This document shows, in pieces, positions 43,533 to 52,535 of a stretch of 64,000 bases of DNA. Source of the stretch: Microbacterium hydrocarbonoxydans. Its GTDB lineage: Bacteria; Actinomycetota; Actinomycetes; Actinomycetales; Microbacteriaceae. Where the stretch lies: contig NZ_JYJB01000004.1 in NCBI RefSeq assembly GCF_000956475.1, positions 62,001 to 126,000 of the forward strand. Reading direction: 5' to 3'. How positions within the stretch are numbered: the first letter of the stretch is position 1; the number at the start of each line of letters is the position of its first letter. Made by a program: the position numbers and the translations under genes. Under the pieces are notes generated by a model, which did not search any database, had not been told where the DNA came from, and worked only from the letters and a program-made list of their open reading frames with translations.

Positions 43533-45050
43533 ATGAAGCTCGAGCTGCGCGGGATAACGAAGAGGTTTGGCGCGCTGACTGCCAACGACCACATCGATCT
43601 GGTCGTCCAACCCGGAGAGATCCACTGCCTTCTGGGCGAGAACGGCGCCGGGAAGTCGACTCTGATGAACGTGCTCTACGGCCTGTACCAGGCCGACGAG
43701 GGGCAGATCCTCATCGACGACGTCGTCCAGCACTTCGCGGGCCCCGGCGACGCGATGAAGGCCGGGATCGGCATGGTGCACCAGCACTTCATGCTCGTGC
43801 CCGTCTTCACCGTCGCCGAGAACGTGATGCTGGGTCACGAGAAGACCACCGCCGGAGGCCGCCTCGATATCGCCGCCGCACGCCGGCAGGTGAAGGACAT
43901 CTCCGATCGCTTCGGATTCGACGTCGACCCGGATGCGGTGGTGGAAGACCTCCCCGTCGGCGTGCAGCAGCGCGTCGAGATCATCAAGGCGCTGGCTCGC
44001 GACGCCAGCATCCTCGTCTTCGACGAGCCCACGGCCGTGCTCACCCCTCAGGAGACCGATGAGCTGATGGCGACGATGCGTCAGCTGCGCGAGCGCGGCA
44101 CGGCGATCGTCTTCATCACGCACAAGCTGCGCGAGGTCCGCGAGGTGGCCGATCGCATCACTGTGATCCGCCTCGGCAAGGTCGTCGGCGAGGCGTCTCC
44201 GACGGCGTCGAACACCGAGCTCGCGTCGCTCATGGTGGGCCGGGCGGTCGAGCTCACGGTGCACAAGGACGCCCCCAGGCTGCGCAGCAACTCCCTTGTG
44301 GTCGAGAACCTCACGGTCACGGATGCGGCGGGCGCGGTTCTCGTCGACGAGGCCTCGTTCGAGGTGCGCGGCGGCGAAGTGCTCGCGATCGCCGGGGTCC
44401 AGGGCAACGGCCAGACCGAGCTCACCGAGGCTCTGCTCGGCCTCCAGGAGAAGGTGCGCGGCAGCGTCCGCCTGAACGGCCAGGAGCTCGTCGGACGCAG
44501 TGTGCGGCAGATCCTGGATGCCGGTGTCGGCTTCGTCCCGGAGGATCGGGGTGTAGACGGCCTCGTCAAGGAGTTCTCGATCGCCGAGAACCTGATGCTC
44601 GATCGATCGAACGGCGCTCCGTTCGTCAAGAACGGCGCTCTGCAGCTGAGGGCCCGTGATGAGTTCGCGAAGGCGAAGATCGCAGAGTTCGACATCCGCA
44701 CACAGGGGCCGACTCAGGCGGCCGGCCGCCTCTCCGGCGGCAACCAGCAGAAGATCGTGCTGGCGCGCGAACTGAGCCGCGAGCTCTCGCTGTTCGTCGC
44801 CGCCCAGCCGACCCGAGGGGTCGACGTCGGCTCCATCGAGTTCATCCACAAGCGCGTGATCGAGACCCGCGACGCCGGAGTGCCCGTGATCGTGATCTCG
44901 ACCGAGCTCGACGAGGTCGCGGCCCTTGCCGATCGCATCCTGGTGATGTATCGGGGCCGCATCGTGGGCATCGTCCCGGGCGACACACCGCGTGACGTGC
45001 TCGGACTGATGATGGCGGGCGCCGCCGTGAACGAAGGAGCACAGGCATGA
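43533..45050 (+). CDS. nucleoside ABC transporter ATPase (double-domain, NupA/RbsA-like)
   Basis: 505 residues with two ABC domains. Domain 1: GENGAGKST, LPVGVQQRVEIIKAL (signature starts LPVG rather than LSGG), VFDEPTAVLTP. Domain 2: GVQGNGQTE in place of a full Walker A, LSGGNQQKIVLAREL, and VAAQPTRGVDVG, as in RbsA/NupA-type pairs where only one site is fully active. Energises the two permeases that follow. ATG 43533 lies 7 nt after a -10-like TAGGAT (43520-43525), giving an internal leaderless promoter after the hairpin. Confidence 0.92.
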   Translation: MKLELRGITKRFGALTANDHIDLVVQPGEIHCLLGENGAGKSTLMNVLYGLYQADEGQILIDDVVQHFAGPGDAMKAGIGMVHQHFMLVPVFTVAENVMLGHEKTTAGGRLDIAAARRQVKDISDRFGFDVDPDAVVEDLPVGVQQRVEIIKALARDASILVFDEPTAVLTPQETDELMATMRQLRERGTAIVFITHKLREVREVADRITVIRLGKVVGEASPTASNTELASLMVGRAVELTVHKDAPRLRSNSLVVENLTVTDAAGAVLVDEASFEVRGGEVLAIAGVQGNGQTELTEALLGLQEKVRGSVRLNGQELVGRSVRQILDAGVGFVPEDRGVDGLVKEFSIAENLMLDRSNGAPFVKNGALQLRARDEFAKAKIAEFDIRTQGPTQAAGRLSGGNQQKIVLARELSRELSLFVAAQPTRGVDVGSIEFIHKRVIETRDAGVPVIVISTELDEVAALADRILVMYRGRIVGIVPGDTPRDVLGLMMAGAAVNEGAQA

Positions 45051-46306
45051 CCGCCGCTCAGACTCAGCCGGCGACCGAGATCGCGCCGAAGGCGCCGAAG
45101 CCCTCGAAGTGGCGGAGAGCGCTCACCGAGATCGTGAACGGCAACGCGCTCGTGTCGGTTCTCGCGGTGCTCGTGGCCATCGTCGTCGGCTCCCTGATGA
45201 TCGCCCTGACCGACCCTGCAGTGCAGGCCGCGGCCGGCTACTTCTTCGCGGCGCCCATGGACACTTTCAGCGCGATCGGGAGCGCCGTCGGGGGAGCGTA
45301 CTCGGCTCTGTTCCGCGGTTCGATCTACAACTTCAACGCCGACTCGTTCGCGATCGGCATTCGCCCTCTGACCGAGACGCTGAAGTTCGCGACGCCGCTG
45401 ATCGCCGCAGGCCTCGGCGTGGGACTTGCGTTCCGCGCCGGCCTGTTCAACATCGGCGGCCAGGGGCAGATGCTGATGGCCGCTGCCGCCGCCGGATACG
45501 TCGCCACCGCCTGGGAGCTGCCGTTCCCGCTGCACCTGATCGCCGCGCTCGTCGCCGGCATCGTCGCTGGTGCGATCTGGGCCGGCATCGCAGGGCTGCT
45601 CAAGGCGCGCACCGGCGCACATGAGGTGATCGTCACGATCATGCTCAACCACATCGCGTTCTACCTCCTGGCGTGGATGCTGGCTACTCAGGGCCTGCTG
45701 CAGGCGCCGGGATCCAACAACCCGAAGACCGCGCCCATGGCGGAGTCCGCCGTGTTCCCGCTGATCCTCGGGCCGATGTACAAGCTGCACCTCGGGTTCC
45801 TCCTGGCGCTGGTCGCCGTCGCGATCACGTGGTGGTTGCTGGAGCGCTCGAGCCTGGGCTTCCGGTTCCGTGCGGTGGGCGAGAATCCCGCCGCGGCCCG
45901 CACCGCGGGCATCTCGGTCGGACGCATGTACTTCACCGTCATGCTCATCGCCGGTGCGCTGGTCGGTCTCGCCGGCGTGAGCCAGGTGCTCGGCACCGAG
46001 CCGAAGGGCTTCAGCGGTGGCATCGATGCCGGGATCGGCTTCGACGCGATCACGGTCGCCCTCCTCGGACGCTCGCGTCCACTCGGCATCCTGTGGGCCG
46101 GTCTCCTCTTCGGGGCGTTCAAGACCGGAGGTTTCACGATGCAGGCGTCGCAGGGCGTCCCGATCGAGATCGTCCTGGTCGTGCAGTCGCTGATCGTGCT
46201 GTTCATCGCCGCTCCGCCGCTCGTGCGGGCGATGTTCGGGCTGCCGCAGCCGGGCGTCGCGACTCGCCGACAGCGTCGCGCCGCGAAGAAGGAGGTGGCG
46301 GCATGA
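45047..46306 (+). CDS. nucleoside ABC transporter permease 1 (YufP/NupB-like)
   Basis: 419 residues, about 8-10 membrane helices of the BPD_transp_2 (RbsC-like) family: GLGVGLAFRAGLFNIGGQGQMLM, GAHEVIVTIMLNHIAFYL, FRAVGENPAAARTAGI and GFDAITVALLGRS. N-terminal extension and one long helix precede the core. Overlaps the ATPase gene by 4 nt (ATGA). Forms a heterodimer with the next permease. Confidence 0.92.
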   Translation: MTAAQTQPATEIAPKAPKPSKWRRALTEIVNGNALVSVLAVLVAIVVGSLMIALTDPAVQAAAGYFFAAPMDTFSAIGSAVGGAYSALFRGSIYNFNADSFAIGIRPLTETLKFATPLIAAGLGVGLAFRAGLFNIGGQGQMLMAAAAAGYVATAWELPFPLHLIAALVAGIVAGAIWAGIAGLLKARTGAHEVIVTIMLNHIAFYLLAWMLATQGLLQAPGSNNPKTAPMAESAVFPLILGPMYKLHLGFLLALVAVAITWWLLERSSLGFRFRAVGENPAAARTAGISVGRMYFTVMLIAGALVGLAGVSQVLGTEPKGFSGGIDAGIGFDAITVALLGRSRPLGILWAGLLFGAFKTGGFTMQASQGVPIEIVLVVQSLIVLFIAAPPLVRAMFGLPQPGVATRRQRRAAKKEVAA

Positions 46307-47577
46307 CCGCTGTGACTCTCGACGCAGAGCCCCGCACCGTCGCCGTCGTCTCGTGGAAGACGCCGGTCATCTTCACGGTCGTCACCGTGCTGTTCGCTCT
46401 TCTGCCGCTCTTCGTGCCGCGCCCAGGGGATTCGACGTTCCGCCTCACGGCCGGTGGCGAGATCCTCGCGCTGCCGAACGTCGTCGTGCCGGGCACGGCG
46501 ACGGCGTGGGTCGCGGTGTTCGTCGCCGCAGCCGTCACCGCCATCGCCTGGTGGCTGGCCGCCACGCGTCGCACGGTGCCGCTGTGGCTCACCGCCATCT
46601 TCGCCGCGGCGCTGATCATCGGCTTCCTCGCCTGGGCCGCGGCCGGCAGCAAGGGCACGCTGCCGATGATCGGACTCCTCAGCGGGGCGCTGGCGCTCGC
46701 GACGCCGTTGATCTTCGGCGCTCTGGGCGGTGTGATCGGCGAGCGCGCCGGTGTCGTCAACATCGCGATCGAAGCGCAGCTGCTGGCCGGCGCGTTCACC
46801 GCCGCGATCGTCGGCTCGGCGACCGGCACGCCGTGGGCGGGCCTCGTCGCCGCCATGGTCGCCGGCGTCCTGGTCGCGCTGGTCCTCGGCGTCTTCGCGA
46901 TCACCTATCACGTCGATCAGGTCATCGTCGGCGTCGTGCTGAACGTTCTCGTGATCGGCGTGACGACGTTCCTGTTCCGGCAGGTGCTCGCGCCGAACCA
47001 GGCCACGCTGAACACCGTCACGCCCTTCCCGAAGCTGCCGATCCCGCTCCTCAGCGAGATCCCGATCATCGGGCCGATCCTGTTCACGCAGACCATCGTC
47101 GTGTACCTCATGTACGTCGTCGTCTTCGTGGTCTGGTACGGCATGTACCGCACCCGCTGGGGGCTGCGCATGCGCGCGGTCGGCGAGCATCCGCAGGCAG
47201 CCGACACAGTGGGCATCAACGTCGCCCGCACCCGCTACATGAACGTGCTGATCGCGGGTGCGATCGCCGGGATGGGCGGTGCGTTCTACACCCTGGTCTC
47301 GGTGCCGCGGTTCAACCCGGAGATGACGGCGGGTGCCGGCTTCATCGCGCTCGCCGCCGTGATCTTCGGCAAGTGGGACCCGATCAAGGCGACGCTCGCA
47401 GCGCTGCTGTTCGGGTTCGCGACCAACCTGCAGGGCGTGCTCAGCGTCATCGGGTCGCCCGTGCCGAGCCAGTTCATGCTGATGCTTCCGTACGTCGTCA
47501 CGATCTTCGCGGTGGCCGGTCTCGTCGGGCGCTCTCGTCCGCCGGCGGCTGACGGCGAACCGTACATCAAGTCCTAG
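46303..47577 (+). CDS. nucleoside ABC transporter permease 2 (YufQ/NupC-like)
   Basis: 424 residues from ATG 46303 (AAGGAGG upstream). Same family as the preceding permease: GALGGVIGERAGVVNIAIEAQLL, YHVDQVIVGVVLNVLVIG, RAVGEHPQAADTVGINVARTR, and GFIALAAVIFGKWDPI. An N-terminal pair of helices (~residues 15-110) is extra relative to the shortest homologues. The start overlaps permease 1 by 4 nt. With the BMP protein it completes a nucleoside importer. Confidence 0.92.
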   Translation: MTAVTLDAEPRTVAVVSWKTPVIFTVVTVLFALLPLFVPRPGDSTFRLTAGGEILALPNVVVPGTATAWVAVFVAAAVTAIAWWLAATRRTVPLWLTAIFAAALIIGFLAWAAAGSKGTLPMIGLLSGALALATPLIFGALGGVIGERAGVVNIAIEAQLLAGAFTAAIVGSATGTPWAGLVAAMVAGVLVALVLGVFAITYHVDQVIVGVVLNVLVIGVTTFLFRQVLAPNQATLNTVTPFPKLPIPLLSEIPIIGPILFTQTIVVYLMYVVVFVVWYGMYRTRWGLRMRAVGEHPQAADTVGINVARTRYMNVLIAGAIAGMGGAFYTLVSVPRFNPEMTAGAGFIALAAVIFGKWDPIKATLAALLFGFATNLQGVLSVIGSPVPSQFMLMLPYVVTIFAVAGLVGRSRPPAADGEPYIKS

Positions 47578-47588
47578 GAGTGAGAGAG

Positions 47589-47987
47589 ATGACCGACATC
47601 GACTGGGATGAGCTGCGTCAGGTTGCCACCGACGCGATGACGAAGGCGTACGCACCGTACTCGCGCTATCGGGTCGGCGCAGCCGCCCTCGTGGACGACG
47701 GCCGCATGGTGGCCGGATGCAACGTCGAGAACGCGTCGTACGGCGTGACCCTGTGCGCCGAGTGTGCGCTGGTCGGCGATCTGCACATGTCCGGCGGCGG
47801 CAAGCTGGTCGCCTTCGTGTGTGTGAACAACGACGGCGAGACGATCATGCCGTGCGGCCGCTGCCGTCAGCTCCTGTTCGAGCACGCCACCCCCGGGATG
47901 CTCCTGGAGACCGTCTCCGGCATCCGGACGATCGATGAAGTACTGCCGGATGCGTTCGGCCCCCGTGACCTTGAGGATGTTCGCTGA
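47589..47987 (+). CDS. cdd: cytidine deaminase
   Basis: 132 residues, the short tetrameric type. Substrate and zinc motifs: APYSRYRVGAA, CNVENASYG, LCAECALV (Cys-Ala-Glu), and MPCGRCRQLL (Cys pair). Converts cytidine and deoxycytidine to uridine forms. ATG 47589 has AGGAG 8 nt upstream. Sits directly behind the importer and overlaps deoA, forming a salvage operon. Confidence 0.96.
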   Translation: MTDIDWDELRQVATDAMTKAYAPYSRYRVGAAALVDDGRMVAGCNVENASYGVTLCAECALVGDLHMSGGGKLVAFVCVNNDGETIMPCGRCRQLLFEHATPGMLLETVSGIRTIDEVLPDAFGPRDLEDVR

Positions 47988-49297
47988 TGTCTGTTGAGCC
48001 CTTCGACGCCGTTGACGTCATCCGCGCGAAGCGCGACGGCGGGGTCGTGCCCGAGCCGGCGCTGCGCTGGATGGTCGACGCGTACACCCGCGGCTACGTC
48101 TCCGACGCCCAGATGGCGTCGTTCGCGATGGCCGTGTTCCAGCGCGGCATGCAACGAGACGAGATCCGCGTGCTCACGGACGCCATGATCGCGTCGGGGG
48201 AGCGGATGAGCTTCGCGAGCCTGGGCAAGAAGACCGTCGACAAGCACTCCACAGGCGGCGTGGGAGACAAGATCACGCTGCCACTCGCACCCCTCGTGGC
48301 CGTGTTCGGGGTCGCGGTGCCCCAGCTGTCCGGCCGGGGCCTGGGTCACACGGGCGGCACGCTCGACAAGCTCGAGTCGATCCCCGGCTGGCGCGCGGCG
48401 CTCAGCAACGAGGAGATGTTCGCCCAGATGCAGTCGGATGTCGGAGCAGTCATCTGCGCCGCCGGCTCCGGGCTCGCTCCGGCCGACAAGAAGCTGTACG
48501 CCCTGCGTGACGTCACGGGCACGGTCGAGGCGATCCCGCTGATCGCGTCGAGCATCATGTCGAAGAAGATCGCCGAGGGCACCGATGCGCTCGTGCTCGA
48601 TGTGAAGTTCGGCTCGGGCGCCTTCATGCAGGACATCGATCGCGCCCGCGAGCTCGCCCGCACCATGGTCGCCCTCGGCACCGACTCCGGCGTTGCGACG
48701 ACCGCGCTGCTCACCGACATGAACGTGCCTCTCGGACTCGCGATCGGCAATGCCAACGAGGTCCGCGAGTCGGTGGAGGTCCTGGCCGGCGGGGGCCCGG
48801 CAGACGTCCGGGAGCTCACGATCGCGCTCGCCCGAGAGATGCTGGCGCTGGCCGGTCAGCCCGATGCCGACGTCGAGAAGGCGCTGGACGACGGCCGTGC
48901 GATGGACAGCTGGAAGGCGATGATCCGCGCGCAGGACGGGGACCCGGATGCTCCGCTGCCCACCGCCCGCGAGACGCACATCGTCACCGCACCGAACGAC
49001 GGCGTCGTCACACGCATGGAGGCGCTGCCGTTCGGCATCGCCGCATGGCGGCTCGGAGCGGGACGCGCCCGCGCCGAGGATCCGGTGATCTTCGAAGCGG
49101 GCATCGACCTGCACGCGAAGCCGGGAGACCGCGTGGTCGCCGGTCAGCCCTTGTTCACGCTGTCTGCGGCGGATGAGGCCCGCTTCCCGCGCGCGCTCGA
49201 GGCGCTCGAGGGATCGTGGGCCATCGGGGATGCGGCGACGGGTTCGGCGACCGGGTTCGAACGCGGCCCGATCGTGCGCGAGCGCATCACGGCGTGA
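47987..49297 (+). CDS. deoA: thymidine phosphorylase
   Basis: 436 residues. Family signature KHSTGGVGDKITLPLAPLVA (phosphate-binding), SGRGLGHTGGTLDKLESIPG (the prosite pattern), and KKIAEGTDALVLDVKFGSGAF. Splits thymidine or deoxyuridine to base and deoxyribose-1-phosphate. Translationally coupled to cdd (TGATG). In some actinobacteria the enzyme also takes uridine. Confidence 0.96.
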   Translation: MSVEPFDAVDVIRAKRDGGVVPEPALRWMVDAYTRGYVSDAQMASFAMAVFQRGMQRDEIRVLTDAMIASGERMSFASLGKKTVDKHSTGGVGDKITLPLAPLVAVFGVAVPQLSGRGLGHTGGTLDKLESIPGWRAALSNEEMFAQMQSDVGAVICAAGSGLAPADKKLYALRDVTGTVEAIPLIASSIMSKKIAEGTDALVLDVKFGSGAFMQDIDRARELARTMVALGTDSGVATTALLTDMNVPLGLAIGNANEVRESVEVLAGGGPADVRELTIALAREMLALAGQPDADVEKALDDGRAMDSWKAMIRAQDGDPDAPLPTARETHIVTAPNDGVVTRMEALPFGIAAWRLGAGRARAEDPVIFEAGIDLHAKPGDRVVAGQPLFTLSAADEARFPRALEALEGSWAIGDAATGSATGFERGPIVRERITA

Positions 49298-49346
49298 GCC
49301 CGACCGCTAGCCTGAACTGAGCGAACCCGCGACCGAGAGGAATCCC

Positions 49347-50462
49347 ATGTCGATCGACCAGAGCGGCGACGTCACCATCCAGGGTGCGTCGCTGCGCAGC
49401 CTTCCGAAGGTGTCGCTGCACGACCACCTCGACGGCGCGCTTCGCCCGTCCACGATCATCGAGCTGGCCGATGCCATCGGTCTCGACGTGCCCGAGCAGG
49501 ACCCGGCCGCGCTCGGCACGTGGTTCGCCACCCAGAGCGATTCGGGCTCGCTCGTCGAGTACCTCAAGACCTTCGATCTCACGACGGCCGTCATGCAGAC
49601 CCGCGAGGGTCTCACGCGGGTCGCGCGAGAGTTCGTGGAAGATCTCGCAGCGGACGGCGTGATCTACGGCGAGGTGCGCTGGGCGCCGGAGCAGCACCTC
49701 GGTCGCGGCCTGACTCTCGAGCAGGCCGTCGACGCCGTCCAGCAGGGGATCGAAGAGGGCGAAGACGCCGCGGATCGCTCAGGCAGCAGCATCCGCGTCG
49801 GCCAGCTGATCACCGCGATGCGCCACGCGGATCGCTCTCGCGAGATCGCCGAGCTGGCGGTCTCCTTCCGAGGCCGCGGCGCCGTGGGATTCGACATCGC
49901 GGGTGCCGAAGACGGCTTCCCCGCCTCGAACCACCGCGCGGCGTTCGACTATCTCGCCGAGAACTTCTTCCCGGTGACCGTGCACGCGGGCGAAGCCGCG
50001 GGGCTGGCGTCGATCCGCTCCGCGCTGATCGACGGCCGCGCCCTGCGCCTCGGCCACGGCGTGCGGATCGCCGAAGACCTCGAGGTGATCACGGAGGAGG
50101 GCGACGAGGTGCAGGTGCGGTTCGGCGACCTCGCTCGCTGGGTGCGCGACCGGGAGATCCCGCTCGAGCTGTCGCCCTCGTCGAACCTGCAGACCGGAGC
50201 GATCGCCAAGTGGGGCAAGACGCTCGCTGACCACCCGTTCGATCTGCTCTACCAGCTCGGCTTCGCGGTCACAGTGAACGTCGACAACCGCACCATGAGT
50301 GCCACCTCGCTCACGCGCGAGCTCGCGCTCCTCGTCGAGGCGTTCGAATACGACCTCGATGACCTCGAGACCTTCCAGTTCAACGCGGCGGCCGCAGCCT
50401 TCCTGCCGGTCGAGGAGCGCGAGGAGCTGGTCGAGATCATCGCCGAAGGCTTCGACGTCTAA
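49347..50462 (+). CDS. add: adenosine deaminase
   Basis: 371 residues. Zinc-binding SLHDHLDGALRP (His-x-His), VTVHAGEAAG (His, Glu), ALRLGHGVRI (His), and SPSSNLQTGAI. Deaminates adenosine to inosine for PNP. GAGAGGAA precedes the ATG. It belongs to the salvage group downstream of the nucleoside importer. Confidence 0.96.
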   Translation: MSIDQSGDVTIQGASLRSLPKVSLHDHLDGALRPSTIIELADAIGLDVPEQDPAALGTWFATQSDSGSLVEYLKTFDLTTAVMQTREGLTRVAREFVEDLAADGVIYGEVRWAPEQHLGRGLTLEQAVDAVQQGIEEGEDAADRSGSSIRVGQLITAMRHADRSREIAELAVSFRGRGAVGFDIAGAEDGFPASNHRAAFDYLAENFFPVTVHAGEAAGLASIRSALIDGRALRLGHGVRIAEDLEVITEEGDEVQVRFGDLARWVRDREIPLELSPSSNLQTGAIAKWGKTLADHPFDLLYQLGFAVTVNVDNRTMSATSLTRELALLVEAFEYDLDDLETFQFNAAAAAFLPVEEREELVEIIAEGFDV

Positions 50463-50465
50463 GCC

Positions 50466-51572
50466 GTGGCGACCGGGGGGAGGCGACGGCGGAAGGCCGT
50501 CGCGATGATCATCTGTGCTGTCGTGCTTCTGGGAGGCGGTGCGGCAGGTGTGTTCGCGTGGACGGCTGCGGCGCGAGAGCCGGCAGTTCCGCGCGCGGAG
50601 GCGGGAGCCATCGAGCATCCGCCGTTGAGCCCTGTGCAGCGGCTGTTGCGCGATGCGGACGACCCGCTCGCGTGCGCCGTGAGCTTCACCGGAGACGGTG
50701 CGCCGGCGGAGCCCATGCTGCAGCATCAGGACGCCCTCTATCAGGATCTGCCGATCCCGTCGCAGGACGGGCGCGTGTTCGGCGGCTGGTACCCGACGGC
50801 TGAGAGCGCCGCCGCGTTCGATCAGACGGCCAGGGTCAATGGTGCGGACGCCGTGGTGTGCCAGGACCAGCAGGTGCAGCTGTACGGGGCGTGGATGACG
50901 CCAGAGCAGAACGTCGCCGAGAACGCGCAGATCCCGATCCTGATGTATCACCAGTTCACGGCCAAGCCCGAAGGGGAGTCGGGCTGGCTGCGCGGCAACT
51001 ACGCCTACATAGGCGACTTCGATGCGCAGATGAGTCACATCGCGTCGAGCGGGTTCTACATGCCCACGTGGGACGAGCTGAGCGCGTTCATCGACGGCCG
51101 GCTGTATCTTCCGGCGCATTCGGTCATCATCACCGACGACGATGCGGATCAGAGCTGGTTCGATCTCGCCGTGCCGGTCATCGACAAGTACAAGCTGCTG
51201 TCGACCTCGTTCATGATCACGGCGTATCGGCAGGATCCCCCGCCCTCCATCTACGTGCAGCGTCGTTCGCACACCCACGACATGCACCAGGCCGGCGACA
51301 ACGGGAAGGGGCGGATGGTCAACTGGACAGCCGATCAGATCGCCGCCGACCTGAACACCTCGGGCGACATCCTCGGCGTGCGTCAGGTGATGGCGTACCC
51401 GTATGGCCACTACAACGACACCGCCAAGCAGGGAGTCGCGCAGGCCGGATACGAGATGGCTCGCACGATCGAACCGGGGCTGGTGACGATCGGCACCGAC
51501 AAGCTCGCGCTGCCGGTCGTGCGCATCGACTACGGAATGACGGTCGACGCGCTGATCAAGCGCATCGGCTGA
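50466..51572 (+). CDS. NodB-like polysaccharide deacetylase with variant motifs
   Basis: 368 residues from GTG 50466, only 3 nt after add. N-terminal signal anchor (KAVAMIICAVVLLGGGAAGVFAW, ~10-32), about 130 residues without recognised domain, then a NodB-like region: PILMYHQFT, motif 1 as SVIITDDDADQSW (normally TFDDG), motif 2 as RSHTHDMH, and motif 3 as MAYPYGHYN. All fold landmarks are there but the first motif has Asp for Phe and Ala for Gly. It is exported or membrane-bound and may deacetylate a cell-wall or surface sugar. Substrate unknown. Confidence 0.75.
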   Translation: MATGGRRRRKAVAMIICAVVLLGGGAAGVFAWTAAAREPAVPRAEAGAIEHPPLSPVQRLLRDADDPLACAVSFTGDGAPAEPMLQHQDALYQDLPIPSQDGRVFGGWYPTAESAAAFDQTARVNGADAVVCQDQQVQLYGAWMTPEQNVAENAQIPILMYHQFTAKPEGESGWLRGNYAYIGDFDAQMSHIASSGFYMPTWDELSAFIDGRLYLPAHSVIITDDDADQSWFDLAVPVIDKYKLLSTSFMITAYRQDPPPSIYVQRRSHTHDMHQAGDNGKGRMVNWTADQIAADLNTSGDILGVRQVMAYPYGHYNDTAKQGVAQAGYEMARTIEPGLVTIGTDKLALPVVRIDYGMTVDALIKRIG

Positions 51573-51598
51573 GCAGGCTCGCACGGCAGGATGGTGAC

Positions 51599-52462
51599 AT
51601 GCCTGCTGCCTCTGTCTTCATCACCGGTCCCGCCTCTTGGAACTCGATCGTCGTGCTCGACCGATTGCCCGAGCCGGTGCCGCACATGCAGTTCGCCGAG
51701 GACAGCTGGGACACGGTCGGCGGAACCAGCGCAGGCAAGGCCCTGAGCCTGACCGGCCTTGGTCGTTCGGTGCTGCTGTACGCCTTGGCCGCTGATGATG
51801 AGCACGCCGTCCGGGTGCAGGCGGCGTTGGCGGATGCCGGGGTGCCGACCCACTGGGGACCCGCCGAAGCCACAGAGCGGCACGTGAACCTGATGACGCG
51901 GCAGGGCGGACGGGTGTCGCTGTATCTGGCCTCTCCATCGGCGACCGACGGCGCCGAGGACGAGGAGCTGCGCGCGGCGATGGCGGATGCCGATGCGATC
52001 GTGCTGGATCTCGCCGCCGAGCCGCTGCGACTTCTGCCGCTCGCAAGAGAGACCGGCCGGCCGATCTGGGTCGACGTGCACGACTACGACGGAGAGGCGG
52101 AGTTTCATCGGCCGTTCCTGGAGGCCGCGGATGCCGTGTTCTGCAACGCCGACCGGCTCGAGGATCCGGTGGCTTTCCTGCAGTCGACGATCGCCGCAGG
52201 CGCGACGCTGGCCGTGTGCACCCTGGGCGCGGAGGGCGCTGTCGCGGTGGATGCCGGGGGAGCCGTGCACCGCGTCGGCGCCGTGCCCGTCGAGGTCGTC
52301 GACACGAACGGTGCGGGTGACGCATTCCTCGCCGGAGTGCTCGACGCATCCCTCGCGAGGGCATCGGTGCCCGATGCCCTCGCCGCAGGAGCCCGGTCGG
52401 CATCCTCCGTGCTCGGCACTCGGCACCTGCATCCGCTGCTCGACCAGGTCCTGGGTTCCTGA
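51599..52462 (+). CDS. PfkB-family carbohydrate kinase
   Basis: 287 residues from ATG 51599. N-terminal PfkB fold (GPASWNSIVVLDRLPEP; GGTSAGKALSLTGLG) and the C-terminal signature DTNGAGDAFLAGVLDA with catalytic Asp. Members phosphorylate ribose, adenosine, fructose or related sugars. Next to a nucleoside salvage operon, a ribokinase- or nucleoside-kinase-like role is plausible but unproven. The stop codon lies within an inverted copy of the dispersed repeat. Confidence 0.87.
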   Translation: MPAASVFITGPASWNSIVVLDRLPEPVPHMQFAEDSWDTVGGTSAGKALSLTGLGRSVLLYALAADDEHAVRVQAALADAGVPTHWGPAEATERHVNLMTRQGGRVSLYLASPSATDGAEDEELRAAMADADAIVLDLAAEPLRLLPLARETGRPIWVDVHDYDGEAEFHRPFLEAADAVFCNADRLEDPVAFLQSTIAAGATLAVCTLGAEGAVAVDAGGAVHRVGAVPVEVVDTNGAGDAFLAGVLDASLARASVPDALAAGARSASSVLGTRHLHPLLDQVLGS

Positions 52463-52523
52463 CCCTGAGCCTGTCGAAGGGCCGTCACCTTGCGTTGCGC
52501 GTCGACGGGCTCGGCGACCCGGT
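52451..52523. repeat. dispersed repeat copy, inverted, with a second half-unit
   Basis: CCTGAGCCTGTCGAAGGGCC (52463-52482) with the preceding CTGGGTTCCTGACC is the inverted form of the repeat at 9286. GTCGACGGGCTCGGCGACCC (52502-52521) follows. Covers the gap between the convergent PfkB and monooxygenase genes. Confidence 0.7.
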
Positions 52524-52535
52524 AGCGGTGCCGGT

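Noticed and set aside
42174-44849. An 891-codon minus-strand open frame opposite the BMP and ATPase genes
   Set aside because: Composition is typical of an antisense shadow (Asp/Val/Arg/His runs) and the plus strand has intact transporter genes.
43533-45050. Broken ATPase, because the second Walker A reads GVQGNGQTE and the first signature LPVG
   Set aside because: RbsA/NupA-type double ATPases normally have one degenerate site; all other motifs are intact.
52463-52535. Attachment site or insertion-sequence end at the PfkB/monooxygenase junction
   Set aside because: The sequence is a copy of the dispersed repeat. No transposase, integrase, target duplication or composition change is present.
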